In this document: in pieces, positions 20,368-30,407 of the stretch | Layout of the letters: every line of letters starts with the position of its first letter | Position numbering within the stretch: the first letter of the stretch is position 1 | Origin: Pseudomonas sp. CC120222-01a | GTDB lineage: Bacteria > Pseudomonadota > Gammaproteobacteria > Pseudomonadales > Pseudomonadaceae | Assembly: GCF_003097235.1 (NCBI RefSeq) | Contig: NZ_QEQQ01000002.1 | Span: 186,001-250,000, forward strand | Direction: 5' to 3' | DNA: 64,000 nucleotides | The notes under the pieces: generated by a model | What the model saw: only the letters and a program-made list of their open reading frames with translations | What the model was told of the DNA's origin: nothing | Databases searched by the model: none | Position numbers and translations under genes: made by a program

Positions 20368-21472
20368 GGTTTACCTGTTTCTGCTGGCCGGGGGCGTAGT
20401 CGAAGACGACGGCGCATGGCCGGTGCTCGTGCGCACAGCGCAGGGCCACCAGTACCGGTCACGCTTGGGCAACTTGCCGCCAGAGCTGGCCGCTGCAGCG
20501 GTGGTGCTTGTCTTGCCGATGGAGCTGGCGGGCTACTGCGTGATCGGGCCGATACCGGGCAGGCGCCCCAGCCGGGAGACGTTGGGCTATGCGACGGAAG
20601 AACAGCTGGCAGCACCGCTGGAGGCGCTGCACCTGGCATTCGGGGCAGAAGATGAAGAGGGCCGGCGCAAGGTGTGGGTGATCGCGCGGGAATGCTTGCG
20701 CCAGCTGCTGTCGACGCTTCAGCAGCAGGGCATCGACCCCATCGCCGTACACGTCGATGCCGACCTGCTGAGTGCCGAGCGGGCATGCGCCCTGTGGTTC
20801 GAGGGGCGATGGCTGTTGGGGGGCAGCGAGGGCGCTTGCCTGGCGCTCAGTGCCCAGGCCGCACAGGCACTGAAGCAGAGATATGCTTCGATGCCCTGGA
20901 TGGCCGAGGCCGGCTCAACAGGTGCGGTCGATTGTGATCAGCAAGTCGCCAGTGCCGTGGGCATCCTGATGCAAGGCAGTGCTGGCGCTGTGGACCTGCG
21001 CCAGGGCGCAATGCGTCGGCGGCGCATACGGCCGGCATGGCGAGGCCTGGCAAGTGGCGTGGTGCTGGCTTTGCTCATGGCTTGCCTGGTCGATCAGGTG
21101 CGTGCGCAGTGGCTTATGCAGCAGGCATCACAGCTGCATGCCCAGAGTGTTCGGGTGTTGCAGCGCTGGGCACCTGAGCAGGCTCCAGGCGGCGACCTGG
21201 CTACGCAGATCAGGTTGCTCGAACACCGCCCAAGGCAGGCGACTACCGTGGAGCAGTTGGCGCTGCTTTCGGAGCAGTTGGTCGGCGCAGGCAATGTGGT
21301 GATCGAACGGGCTGAATCGACACCTGAACAGGGTTGGCGCGTCGACGTTGTTGCCCACGGCTTTGACGATCTCGAACGGCTTGGCGCTCGCGTTCCCGGT
21401 ATGCGGATGGAACAGGGGCGGCAGGCCGACCTAGGTGTGCGGGCGACCCTGTCCTGGCGGGAGGCTGAATGA
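20360..21472 (+). CDS. gspL: Type II secretion protein GspL
   Basis: GspL anchors GspE to the membrane through an actin-like cytoplasmic domain. The 370-residue protein has an N-terminal cytoplasmic part (about 1-230), a membrane helix near 235-252 (LASGVVLALLMACLVD) and a periplasmic ferredoxin-like domain. The ATG at 20360 lies in the end of gspK, and an in-frame opening further upstream is rejected as antisense-like extension. Sequence conservation of this family is low, so the call rests partly on position between gspK and gspM. Confidence 0.83.
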   Translation: MSEVYLFLLAGGVVEDDGAWPVLVRTAQGHQYRSRLGNLPPELAAAAVVLVLPMELAGYCVIGPIPGRRPSRETLGYATEEQLAAPLEALHLAFGAEDEEGRRKVWVIARECLRQLLSTLQQQGIDPIAVHVDADLLSAERACALWFEGRWLLGGSEGACLALSAQAAQALKQRYASMPWMAEAGSTGAVDCDQQVASAVGILMQGSAGAVDLRQGAMRRRRIRPAWRGLASGVVLALLMACLVDQVRAQWLMQQASQLHAQSVRVLQRWAPEQAPGGDLATQIRLLEHRPRQATTVEQLALLSEQLVGAGNVVIERAESTPEQGWRVDVVAHGFDDLERLGARVPGMRMEQGRQADLGVRATLSWREAE

Positions 21473-21939
21473 AGTACTGGAGGGAATCTGCGTTGGTACG
21501 CCAGTGGCAACAGCTATCAACCAGCCGACGCACGCTATTGAAGGCCGCTTCATGGGGCCTGAGCTTGATCGTCATTTGCCAACTACTGTGGCTGCCGGGG
21601 CAGGCCCGCCTGCAACAGGCTGAGCGAGACCTGGCACGCGAACATGAACTGGGTGCCCAACTGCAGCGAATCGTGCAGGGGCCACCTCGGTCGTCAACTC
21701 CCGTCGAGGTGCTGACACCTGCGGGATTGAACGAGCGCGCCAAGGCTGCGGGCCTGCGTATCACCAACCTGGAGGCCAGGTCCGGGCAAGTGGATGTCAG
21801 CCTGGAAGGCGCTGCGGCTGCCGTGCTGGCCTGGTTGCACGTACTGGAGCAGGAAGGTGGCAAACCGCTCAGCCTCCAGCTGCAAGCCGAAGGCGAGCTG
21901 CTTCAGGCGCGTTTCGTGATGATACTGGCCGAGGCATGA
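21469..21939 (+). CDS. gspM: Type II secretion protein GspM
   Basis: GspM pairs with GspL in the platform. The 156-residue protein has one membrane helix at about 26-44 (AASWGLSLIVICQLLWLPG), a coiled-coil stretch (QARLQQAERDLAREHELGAQLQRI) and a small periplasmic domain. It overlaps gspL by 4 bases and ends the cluster. No gspN, gspO or pilotin gene follows. A convergent MFS gene begins 12 bases after its stop. Confidence 0.83.
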   Translation: MKYWRESALVRQWQQLSTSRRTLLKAASWGLSLIVICQLLWLPGQARLQQAERDLAREHELGAQLQRIVQGPPRSSTPVEVLTPAGLNERAKAAGLRITNLEARSGQVDVSLEGAAAAVLAWLHVLEQEGGKPLSLQLQAEGELLQARFVMILAEA

Positions 21940-21951
21940 TGCCTCGGCCTT

Positions 21952-23196
21952 TCAGGCAGCTTTGGGTTGCAACTTGCTCAAGTGCAGGGCCACCAGCAAC
22001 GCCACCGCCAACAGGCTGCCGATGAACAAGCCGATCCCGTTCCATCCCCATTGGTGCCAGAACACGCCACCGGCCGTGCCGGCCACGCTGGACCCTGCGT
22101 AATAGCTGAACAGGTACAGCGACGAAGCTTGCCCCTTGGCCTTCAGCGCCCGGCGGCCAATCCAGCTGCTGGCCACCGAATGCGCGCCGAAGAAGCCGAA
22201 GGTGAACACCAGCATGCCGACGATCACCAGCGCCAGCGGGGTGGCCAGGGTCATCAGCAGACCGCCGGCCATTACCACGATACTGGCCCAGAACACCTTG
22301 CGTCGGCCCAGCTTGTCAGCCAGTGCGCCGACTTGCGCCGAGCTGTAGATGCCCGACAGGTACACCACCGACAGCAAGCCGACCAGCGCCTGGTTCATGT
22401 GGTAGGGCTCGGCCAGCAGGCGGTAGCCGATGTAGTTGAACAGGGTGACGAAGGCGCCCATCAGCAGGAAAGCTTCGAGGAACAGCCAAGGCAGCCCGGC
22501 GTCCTTGAAATGCATGACGAAACCGTCCAGCAGGCTACGCGGGCTCATCAACTGCGGGCGGAAATTGCGCGACTCGGGCAGCACTTTCCAGAACACCAGC
22601 GCAGCCACCAGGGCCAGGCCACCAATGGTCAACATCGCCGTGTGCCAGCTGACGAAGTCGATCAGTACCCCGGTAATCAGCCGCCCGCTCATGCCACCGA
22701 TGGCGTTACCGCCGATGTACAGGCCCATGGCCAGGCCGATGTGCTGCGGGTGGATTTCTTCGCTGAGGTAGGTCATCGCCACCGCCGCCAGTCCGCTCAG
22801 CGAAAGGCCCACCAGGGCGCGGGTGGCCAGCACCAGTTCCCAGCTTGGCATTATCGCGCTGGCCAGGGTCGACAGGGCGGCGCAGACCAGGGCAAAGACC
22901 ATCACCGGCTTGCGGCCGATGCGGTCGGAGATCGGGCCGGTGATCAACAGGCCGAACGCCAGCATCGCAGTGGATACCGATAGCACCAGGCTGCTTTGCG
23001 CCGCATTGATGGAAAACTCCTTCGACAGCAGCGGCATCATCGGCTGCACGCAGTACAGCAGGGCGAACGTGGCGAAGCCGCCGCTGAACAGGGCCAGCAC
23101 GGTCTTCATGAAGGCGGGGGTGCCTTTTTCGATCCACATGTCGTTCAGGGGGGCAGGTTCTGGGCCGGCAGGAAGGGGGGCTACAGCAGTTTTCAC
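21952..23196 (-). CDS. MFS transporter, YnfM-like
   Basis: The 414-residue protein has 12 predicted membrane helices and the MFS loop motif ISDRIGRKPVMVF between helices 2 and 3. It resembles the YnfM/YgaY branch of drug and arabinose-type exporters; the substrate is unknown. A GTG start at 23196 preceded by GAGG is preferred over the further in-frame opening to 23253. The gene is divergent from a LysR regulator (107-base gap), a common arrangement in which the regulator controls the exporter. Confidence 0.85.
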   Translation of the reverse strand: MKTAVAPLPAGPEPAPLNDMWIEKGTPAFMKTVLALFSGGFATFALLYCVQPMMPLLSKEFSINAAQSSLVLSVSTAMLAFGLLITGPISDRIGRKPVMVFALVCAALSTLASAIMPSWELVLATRALVGLSLSGLAAVAMTYLSEEIHPQHIGLAMGLYIGGNAIGGMSGRLITGVLIDFVSWHTAMLTIGGLALVAALVFWKVLPESRNFRPQLMSPRSLLDGFVMHFKDAGLPWLFLEAFLLMGAFVTLFNYIGYRLLAEPYHMNQALVGLLSVVYLSGIYSSAQVGALADKLGRRKVFWASIVVMAGGLLMTLATPLALVIVGMLVFTFGFFGAHSVASSWIGRRALKAKGQASSLYLFSYYAGSSVAGTAGGVFWHQWGWNGIGLFIGSLLAVALLVALHLSKLQPKAA

Positions 23197-23303
23197 GGGC
23201 GGTACCTCTGGCGCAATGAAAAAAGCATATAGCTGGCTAATGATTAGATCCAATATATTGTTCGACCTATTTGAGACGTTTAGCGACCTGATTGGAGCCG
23301 ATC
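23197..23303. promoter_or_regulatory. Divergent MFS/LysR promoter region
   Basis: This short AT-rich region between the divergent genes contains CAATATATTG (23251-23260), a perfect 10-bp palindrome within ATCCAATATATTGTTCG. LysR regulators usually bind dyads in such divergent gaps, so this is a reasonable operator candidate. Confidence 0.4.
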
Positions 23304-24203
23304 ATGGAACTGCGCCATTTGCGTTACTTCATCGCCGTTGCCGAAGAGCTGCACTTCGGCCGTGCGGCCCAGCAGCTGGGCATCTCACAGCCGCCATTGA
23401 GCCAGCAGATCCAGGCGCTGGAGCAGGAACTGGGTGCCCGTCTGTTCGAGCGGACCAATCGTCGGGTCGAGCTGAGCGAGGCTGGCCGGCTGTTTCTCGA
23501 AGAGGCGCGCCAGGTGCTGGCGCAGGTGGAGAAGGCAGCCGATGTGGCCCGGCGTGCGCAGTTGGGTGAACTCGGTGAAATGAAGATCGGTTTCACCTCG
23601 TCGGCACCGTTCACGTCGAAGATTCCCAAGGCTATTCATGCCTTTCGCCAATGCTTCCCTGCAGTGCACCTGAACCTCAAGGAAATGAGCAGCCGGGATG
23701 TCGCCGAAGGGGTGTTCGACGAATCCATCGAGGTCGGTCTGATGCGGCCGATGCCGCTGCCGGAGGGCCTGGTGGCCACTGAGCTGTTCCGCGAACCACT
23801 GGTGGCGGTGATCAATGCCTCACACCCGTTGGCCGAAGGCACCGAACAGGGCGTGCACATGGCTGCCCTGGCCCAGGAACCGTTCGTGTTCTTCCCGCGC
23901 AGCTACGGCAGCGGCTTGCATGCGCAGTTGTTGAGCCTGGCGCGCCAGGCCGGATTCAGCCCGCATTTCGCCCAGGAGGCGGGGGAGGCGATGACCATCA
24001 TTGGCCTGGTGTCCGCCGGGCTTGGGGTCTCGGTGCTGCCGGCATCGTTCCAGCGCATGCGCATCGAAGGCGTGGTGTACCGCACGCTGCTGGATGAAGG
24101 GGCGATGTCGGCGGTGTGGCTGGTGCAGCGCGAGCGTGGCAGTTCGGCGATGGCCCGGGCGTTTGCCGAGTTGCTGACGGGGCTGATGGCTGGCCAAGGG
24201 TGA
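23304..24203 (+). CDS. LysR-family transcriptional regulator
   Basis: The 299-residue protein has the N-terminal winged helix-turn-helix (MELRHLRYFIAVAEELHFGRAA, QPPLSQQIQALEQELG) and a periplasmic-binding-like effector domain from about residue 90. The effector is not known. ATG at 23304 is preferred over 23292 because GGAG lies 8 bases upstream and MELRHL is the family's usual start. It probably controls the divergent MFS transporter. Confidence 0.92.
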   Translation: MELRHLRYFIAVAEELHFGRAAQQLGISQPPLSQQIQALEQELGARLFERTNRRVELSEAGRLFLEEARQVLAQVEKAADVARRAQLGELGEMKIGFTSSAPFTSKIPKAIHAFRQCFPAVHLNLKEMSSRDVAEGVFDESIEVGLMRPMPLPEGLVATELFREPLVAVINASHPLAEGTEQGVHMAALAQEPFVFFPRSYGSGLHAQLLSLARQAGFSPHFAQEAGEAMTIIGLVSAGLGVSVLPASFQRMRIEGVVYRTLLDEGAMSAVWLVQRERGSSAMARAFAELLTGLMAGQG

Positions 24204-24299
24204 TGATTCCGGGCGGGGCCAGCGAATGGGCAAATGGCACTGGCCATTGCCGCTGCGCCGCCACATACTCGGGCATTCGTTGATACACGGAGGTCAATC

Positions 24300-25073
24300 A
24301 TGCGGCGCGTGGTGTTCAATCAGAAAGGTGGCGTGGGCAAGTCGAGCATCGCTTGCAACCTGGCGGCAGTGAGCGCCAGCGAAGGTTATCGGACCTTGCT
24401 GATCGACCTGGATGCCCAGGCCAACTCGACCCAGTACCTGACCGGCCTGACTGGCGACGAGATCCCCATGGGCATCGCCGACTTCTTCAAGCAGAGCCTG
24501 TCCAGTGGGCCGTTCAGCAAGAAGAACAAGGTCGATATCTACGAAACCCCGTTCGACAACCTGCATGTGGTCACCGCCACGGCGGAGCTGGCCGACTTGC
24601 AGCCGAAGCTTGAGGCCAAGCACAAGATCAACAAGCTGCGTAAGTTGCTCGACGAGCTGGACGAGGACTACGAGCGTATCTACATCGACACGCCACCGGC
24701 GCTCAACTTCTATGCGGTTTCCGCATTGATCGCCGCTGATCGCGTGCTGATCCCCTTCGACTGCGACAGCTTCTCGCGCCAGGCACTGTACGGCCTGCTG
24801 GCCGAAATCGAAGAGCTCAAGGACGACCACAACGAAGACCTGGTAGTCGAAGGCATCGTGGTCAACCAGTTCCAGTCCCGCGCCAGCCTGCCCCAGCAGA
24901 TGCTTGACGAACTGCTGGCCGAAGGGCTGCCGGTGTTACCGGTGTACCTGGGCAGTTCGGTAAAAATGCGCGAGTCGCACCATGCCAACCTGCCGCTGAT
25001 TCACCTGGAGCCGCGGCACAAGCTGACACAGCAGTTTGTCGAGTTGCATTCGCTGCTCGAAGAGAACGCTTAA
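24300..25073 (+). CDS. Orphan ParA-family ATPase
   Basis: The 257-residue protein has the deviant Walker A KGGVGKSS (residues 9-16), the Walker A-prime/B segments [12 protein letters not shown] and [11 protein letters not shown], and the typical C-terminal helices. ParA/MinD-type ATPases position chromosomes, plasmids or large complexes along the nucleoid or membrane. No parB gene or parS-like repeat is nearby, so its cargo is not evident. GGAGG precedes the ATG at 24300. Its stop overlaps that of the convergent trxC. Confidence 0.85.
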   Translation: MRRVVFNQKGGVGKSSIACNLAAVSASEGYRTLLIDLDAQANSTQYLTGLTGDEIPMGIADFFKQSLSSGPFSKKNKVDIYETPFDNLHVVTATAELADLQPKLEAKHKINKLRKLLDELDEDYERIYIDTPPALNFYAVSALIAADRVLIPFDCDSFSRQALYGLLAEIEELKDDHNEDLVVEGIVVNQFQSRASLPQQMLDELLAEGLPVLPVYLGSSVKMRESHHANLPLIHLEPRHKLTQQFVELHSLLEENA

Positions 25074-25504
25074 ACCCCTTGGCTACGCAACCACTCCAGC
25101 AACGACTGGAGTGGAAACGCGCCGGCCTGGCGGCTGACTTCGCGGCCGTTCTTGAACAGGATCAGGCTGGGGATCGAGCGGATACCCAGTTGCCCGGCCA
25201 GGTTGCGGTTGGCTTCGCTGTCGAGCTTGGCCAGGCGGCAGCGGCCGCTGAGCTGACGGGCAGCCTGTTCGAAGGTCGGGGCGAAGGACTTGCAGGGGCC
25301 GCACCAGTCGGCCCAGACGTCGATCAGCAGTGGCAGGTCGCCCTTGATCTGGCTGGCGTAGTTGGCCTCGCTGAGTTCGAAGGGCTGGCTCAGCAGCACG
25401 TCCTGTTTGCAGCGGCCGCATTTCGGGGCGTCGCCCAGGCGTGCCGCCGGCAGGCGGTTGAGGCCGTTGCAGTGGGGGCAGGGGATTACCAGTGGGTCGG
25501 ACAT
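25070..25504 (-). CDS. trxC: Thioredoxin 2
   Basis: The 144-residue protein has an N-terminal zinc-binding motif with CPHC and CGRC pairs, then a thioredoxin fold with active site WADWCGPCK. This is the TrxC form of cytoplasmic thiol-disulfide reductase, often induced in oxidative stress. The ATG at 25504 follows GGAGATGAA; the longer in-frame opening to 25594 is spurious. It lies downstream of selO on the same strand, with a REP fragment between them. Confidence 0.95.
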   Translation of the reverse strand: MSDPLVIPCPHCNGLNRLPAARLGDAPKCGRCKQDVLLSQPFELSEANYASQIKGDLPLLIDVWADWCGPCKSFAPTFEQAARQLSGRCRLAKLDSEANRNLAGQLGIRSIPSLILFKNGREVSRQAGAFPLQSLLEWLRSQGV

Positions 25505-25530
25505 TTCATCTCCAATATGTGTATCGCAGA

Positions 25531-25553
25531 TCCCTGTGGGAGCGGGTTTGGCG
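25531..25553. repeat. Single REP half-element
   Basis: TCCCTGTGGGAGCGGGTTTGG matches one half of the paired REP elements elsewhere in the window, but no inverted partner is nearby. It lies in the 53-base gap between selO and trxC. Confidence 0.6.
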
Positions 25554-25557
25554 TTAA

Positions 25558-27063
<1,506 letters not shown>

Positions 27064-30000
27064 TCAGGCCGGTGCAGTGCCATCCGGTTTAGGTTGCTCC
27101 ATCGGGATCAGTTGCTGCTTGCCGCCTTTCGGGTCCATCAGGAACACTTCGACCTGGCGTACCGAGATCTTGATGTTGTGGGCCTTGAACTCGCGGTTGA
27201 TGTAGCGGTTGATCTCGTCCAGCGTCGGGTTGCGGTCACCGAGGTCACGCACGTGCATGCGCAGCTCGTGGTCCAGCGAGCTCTCGCCGAAGTTGAGGAA
27301 GTACACGATCGGCTCCGGGTCCTTGAGCACCCGTGGGTTGTCGTGGGCGCCCTTGAGCAGCAGGTCGCGCACCAGGTCGAGGTCGGAGCCGTAGTCGATG
27401 CCCAGCTTCAGCGTCACCCGGGTGACGGTGTCGGTCAGCGACCAGTTGATCAGCTGGCCGGTGATGAAGGTCTTGTTGGGGACGATGATGTCCTTGCGGT
27501 CGAAGTCGGTGATGGTGGTGGCGCGGATGCGGATCTTGCTCACCGTGCCGGACAGGTTGCCGATGGTGATGGTGTCGCCGATCCGCACCGGGCGCTCGAA
27601 CAGGATCATGATGCCGGAGATGAAGTTGGCGAAGATCTCCTGCATGCCGAAGCCCAGGCCCACCGACAGTGCCGCCACCAGCCACTGCAGCTTGTCCCAG
27701 CTCACCCCGAGGGTCGACAGGGTGCTGACGATGCCGACACCGACGATGGTGTACGACAGCAGCGTGGTGGTGGCGTAGGCGCTGCCCTGGGCCAGGTTCA
27801 GGCGTGACAGCACCAGCACTTCCAGCAGGCCCGGCAAGTTGCCGGCCAGGGCGAAGGTAATGCCGACGATCACCAGCGCGCCGAGCAGGTCGCCGAGGCT
27901 GATCGGCACCATGCTGGCGGCGGCACCGGTGCCGCTGGTGTACTCGTACAGCACGAAGTTGTTGAGGTAGGCGAACACCGAGATCAGGTCCGACCAGACC
28001 CAGTAGAGCCCGGCGATGAAGCCGCCAAGCAGGGCCAGGCGGATCAGGCGCAGCGACTGTTGGTTGACCTGTTCGATGTCCAGGGTCGGCTCTTCGGTGA
28101 TGACTTCGCCATCCAGCCCTTCCTTGGCGGCCTGGCGCTTGCTCAGCGCGCGCTGGTAGGCCAGGCGTCGTGCAGCCACCGAAAGGCCGCGGACGAAGGC
28201 GGCCTCGATCACCAGCCAGAACAGCAGCAGGTAGAGGGTGTAGATCAGTCGGTCGGTCAGTTTCAGCGCGGTGTAGTAGTAGCCGAAGCACACGGCCACG
28301 AACAGCGCGATCGGCAGGGCGGTGAAGGCCACCCCGACAGCCCTGCGGAACAGCGACGTGTCACGGTGCGCCGGGCTGCTCAGCAGCAGGCGGCTGAGCA
28401 GCCAGGCCATCAATGCGTAGCAGGTCAGCACCACGCCGATGCCGAGCACGTCATCGGCCAGTGCCGAAGGCTGGTGCTCGGCGACTGCCACCACACCGAC
28501 CAGCGCCAGTACCACGGTACCTAGCCGGCGTACCCAGCCGCGCAGGAACTCGACCTGCGGCTTGTGCCAGCGGAAGTGGATTTCCGCCACGCCACCGGGG
28601 GCGAGGATGCGGTAGGCGGTGTAGAACACCAGCCAGGCCTGGGCCAGCTGCCACAGCGCCGCGCCGAGGTTGGCGTTCTGCCCGCGGGCGTCGATCTGCA
28701 GGGCGTAGCTGCACAGCGCCAGGCCCAGGCTCACTGGCATCGCCAGGAGGATGTTGATCAGGATGGCCTGAGGGGTGTGCCACTGGCTGTCACGGCGGAA
28801 GTGGCCGATGTCCTGGTGCACCTTGCCCAGCCGTTGGTAGAGGTATTTGCGCCGCCACAGCAAGGCACCGATCGCCAGCAGCAGCGGCAGGAACAGCAGC
28901 GGCCGCTGGCTCAGGCCGTCGGCCAGCTCCTTGATGCCCGAGCCCCAGGGCAGGCTGGCAACCTGTTCGGGGAAGCGTTCCGGCACCAGGCGCAGCCAGT
29001 CCCAGTCCAGCGGCTTGTTGCTGGGGATCCAGAACATCTGCTCGTCGAGGGTGTTGCGCAGGCCCTGGGCGGTGCCCAGCAGCTGCTTCTGGTTGAGCTG
29101 CAGGGTGATCGATTCGTTGAGCAGCGCCGACAGCTCGCGGTTCAGGCGTTCGAGCAGGTCGCTGCGGGTGATCGCCACCTCCAGCAAGGCCTTGCGCAGT
29201 TGCGGCGTGACGTCTTCCTGCGGCTGGTTGGCCAGCAGCTTGTCGACGTAGGTCACCGGGTTGCTCATCTGTTCGCGCTGCTGGTTGATCTCGAACTGGT
29301 ACAGGCGAATGTCGGCGATCTGGTCGGCCAGGTCACGGTCGACCTTCAGGTGCGGCAATGCCTGCTTCTGCTTGTAGAGGATCTTCGACAGCAGCAGGCT
29401 GCCCTTGAGTACGTTGATCTGCTCATCCAGGGCCTGGTCGGCCTGGGTCAGGCTGTCGAGCTGCTGCTTGGTGCGCAGGTTCTGCTGGGTCAGCTCGTTG
29501 AGGCGGTCGGTGCTTTTCAGCAGATAGTCGGAAAGCTTCAGGTTGGCCGCACTCTCAGTGGCCAGCAGGCTGCTGCCGCCGGCTTTCTGCGCTTCGATCG
29601 ACTGCTGGGTGACGGTTTGCTGGGACTGGGCCAGGCGCTTTTCGTTGATCAGCGTCTGCAGGTCCTGAATTTCCTGCTCCAGGCGCGCGGCACGCTCGAT
29701 CAGCAGGTCGTGGCGGGCGTTGCCGAGGTCTTGCAGCAGGCCGTTGCCGGCCAGCTCCTGACGGCGCAGCAGGGTCAGCGCGTTGAGCGAGGCCAGTTCG
29801 GCATTGAGCTGGTTGCGCTGGTCGGCGTTGATCGGCTTGCCACCGTCCTTGCCGCTCTTGAGGCTGTTGTTGATCTGCTGGGTGCGGGTCTGGTTGTTGC
29901 TGATCTCGGCCTGGGCGCGCTCGGGTCGGGTCTGCGAGTTGATGATCAGGCTGTTGGCTTCGGACAGCGCCTTCTGCAGCTCGCCCTGCTGGGTGTTGCG

Positions 30001-30372
30001 CTCGCTGAGCATCTGCTCGAGCTGCGGCACGGTCAGGCTGGCATAGCGCTGGGCGACTGGCTGTGCCTTGCTTTCCTTGAGCCGGGCCAGTTCTTTCTGG
30101 CTGTCGCTGGTTTCCTTGGGGGCACTGGTCAGCTGCTGCTTGAGCGCGGCCAGCTTCTTCTCGCTGTCATCCTTGCTGTTTAGCAGGGCCATGGTCTGCT
30201 CGAGCACCTGCTGCAGGGCCTTCTGGTCGGCTTCGGGCAACTTGCGCTCGGCAATTTTGTCGAGGCTGTTCTGGATGCTGGCGGTGCTCGGGGTTTCCGC
30301 CGCGTTGACCGCGACAGGAAGGGACAGGCACAACCCCAGCAGGGCTGTGCGAAGGTACACGCGCAAGGACAT
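27064..30372 (-). CDS. mscK: MscK/KefA-type mechanosensitive channel
   Basis: The 1102-residue protein begins with a signal peptide (cleavage near VNA-AET), then a long coiled-coil periplasmic domain (about 25-480). A group of membrane helices (about 490-880) follows, then the MscS core with pore helix and beta domain (LGFGMQEIFANFISGIMILFERPVRIGDTI). It ends in a cytoplasmic vestibule domain. Such channels open on hypo-osmotic shock and release K+ and solutes; MscK gating depends on external K+. It follows nhaP2 by 35 bases, which ties it to ion homeostasis. Confidence 0.92.
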   Translation of the reverse strand: MSLRVYLRTALLGLCLSLPVAVNAAETPSTASIQNSLDKIAERKLPEADQKALQQVLEQTMALLNSKDDSEKKLAALKQQLTSAPKETSDSQKELARLKESKAQPVAQRYASLTVPQLEQMLSERNTQQGELQKALSEANSLIINSQTRPERAQAEISNNQTRTQQINNSLKSGKDGGKPINADQRNQLNAELASLNALTLLRRQELAGNGLLQDLGNARHDLLIERAARLEQEIQDLQTLINEKRLAQSQQTVTQQSIEAQKAGGSSLLATESAANLKLSDYLLKSTDRLNELTQQNLRTKQQLDSLTQADQALDEQINVLKGSLLLSKILYKQKQALPHLKVDRDLADQIADIRLYQFEINQQREQMSNPVTYVDKLLANQPQEDVTPQLRKALLEVAITRSDLLERLNRELSALLNESITLQLNQKQLLGTAQGLRNTLDEQMFWIPSNKPLDWDWLRLVPERFPEQVASLPWGSGIKELADGLSQRPLLFLPLLLAIGALLWRRKYLYQRLGKVHQDIGHFRRDSQWHTPQAILINILLAMPVSLGLALCSYALQIDARGQNANLGAALWQLAQAWLVFYTAYRILAPGGVAEIHFRWHKPQVEFLRGWVRRLGTVVLALVGVVAVAEHQPSALADDVLGIGVVLTCYALMAWLLSRLLLSSPAHRDTSLFRRAVGVAFTALPIALFVAVCFGYYYTALKLTDRLIYTLYLLLFWLVIEAAFVRGLSVAARRLAYQRALSKRQAAKEGLDGEVITEEPTLDIEQVNQQSLRLIRLALLGGFIAGLYWVWSDLISVFAYLNNFVLYEYTSGTGAAASMVPISLGDLLGALVIVGITFALAGNLPGLLEVLVLSRLNLAQGSAYATTTLLSYTIVGVGIVSTLSTLGVSWDKLQWLVAALSVGLGFGMQEIFANFISGIMILFERPVRIGDTITIGNLSGTVSKIRIRATTITDFDRKDIIVPNKTFITGQLINWSLTDTVTRVTLKLGIDYGSDLDLVRDLLLKGAHDNPRVLKDPEPIVYFLNFGESSLDHELRMHVRDLGDRNPTLDEINRYINREFKAHNIKISVRQVEVFLMDPKGGKQQLIPMEQPKPDGTAPA

Positions 30373-30407
30373 AGGCAGACTACTTGTGGATCAGGCGGAA
30401 ACGGAGT

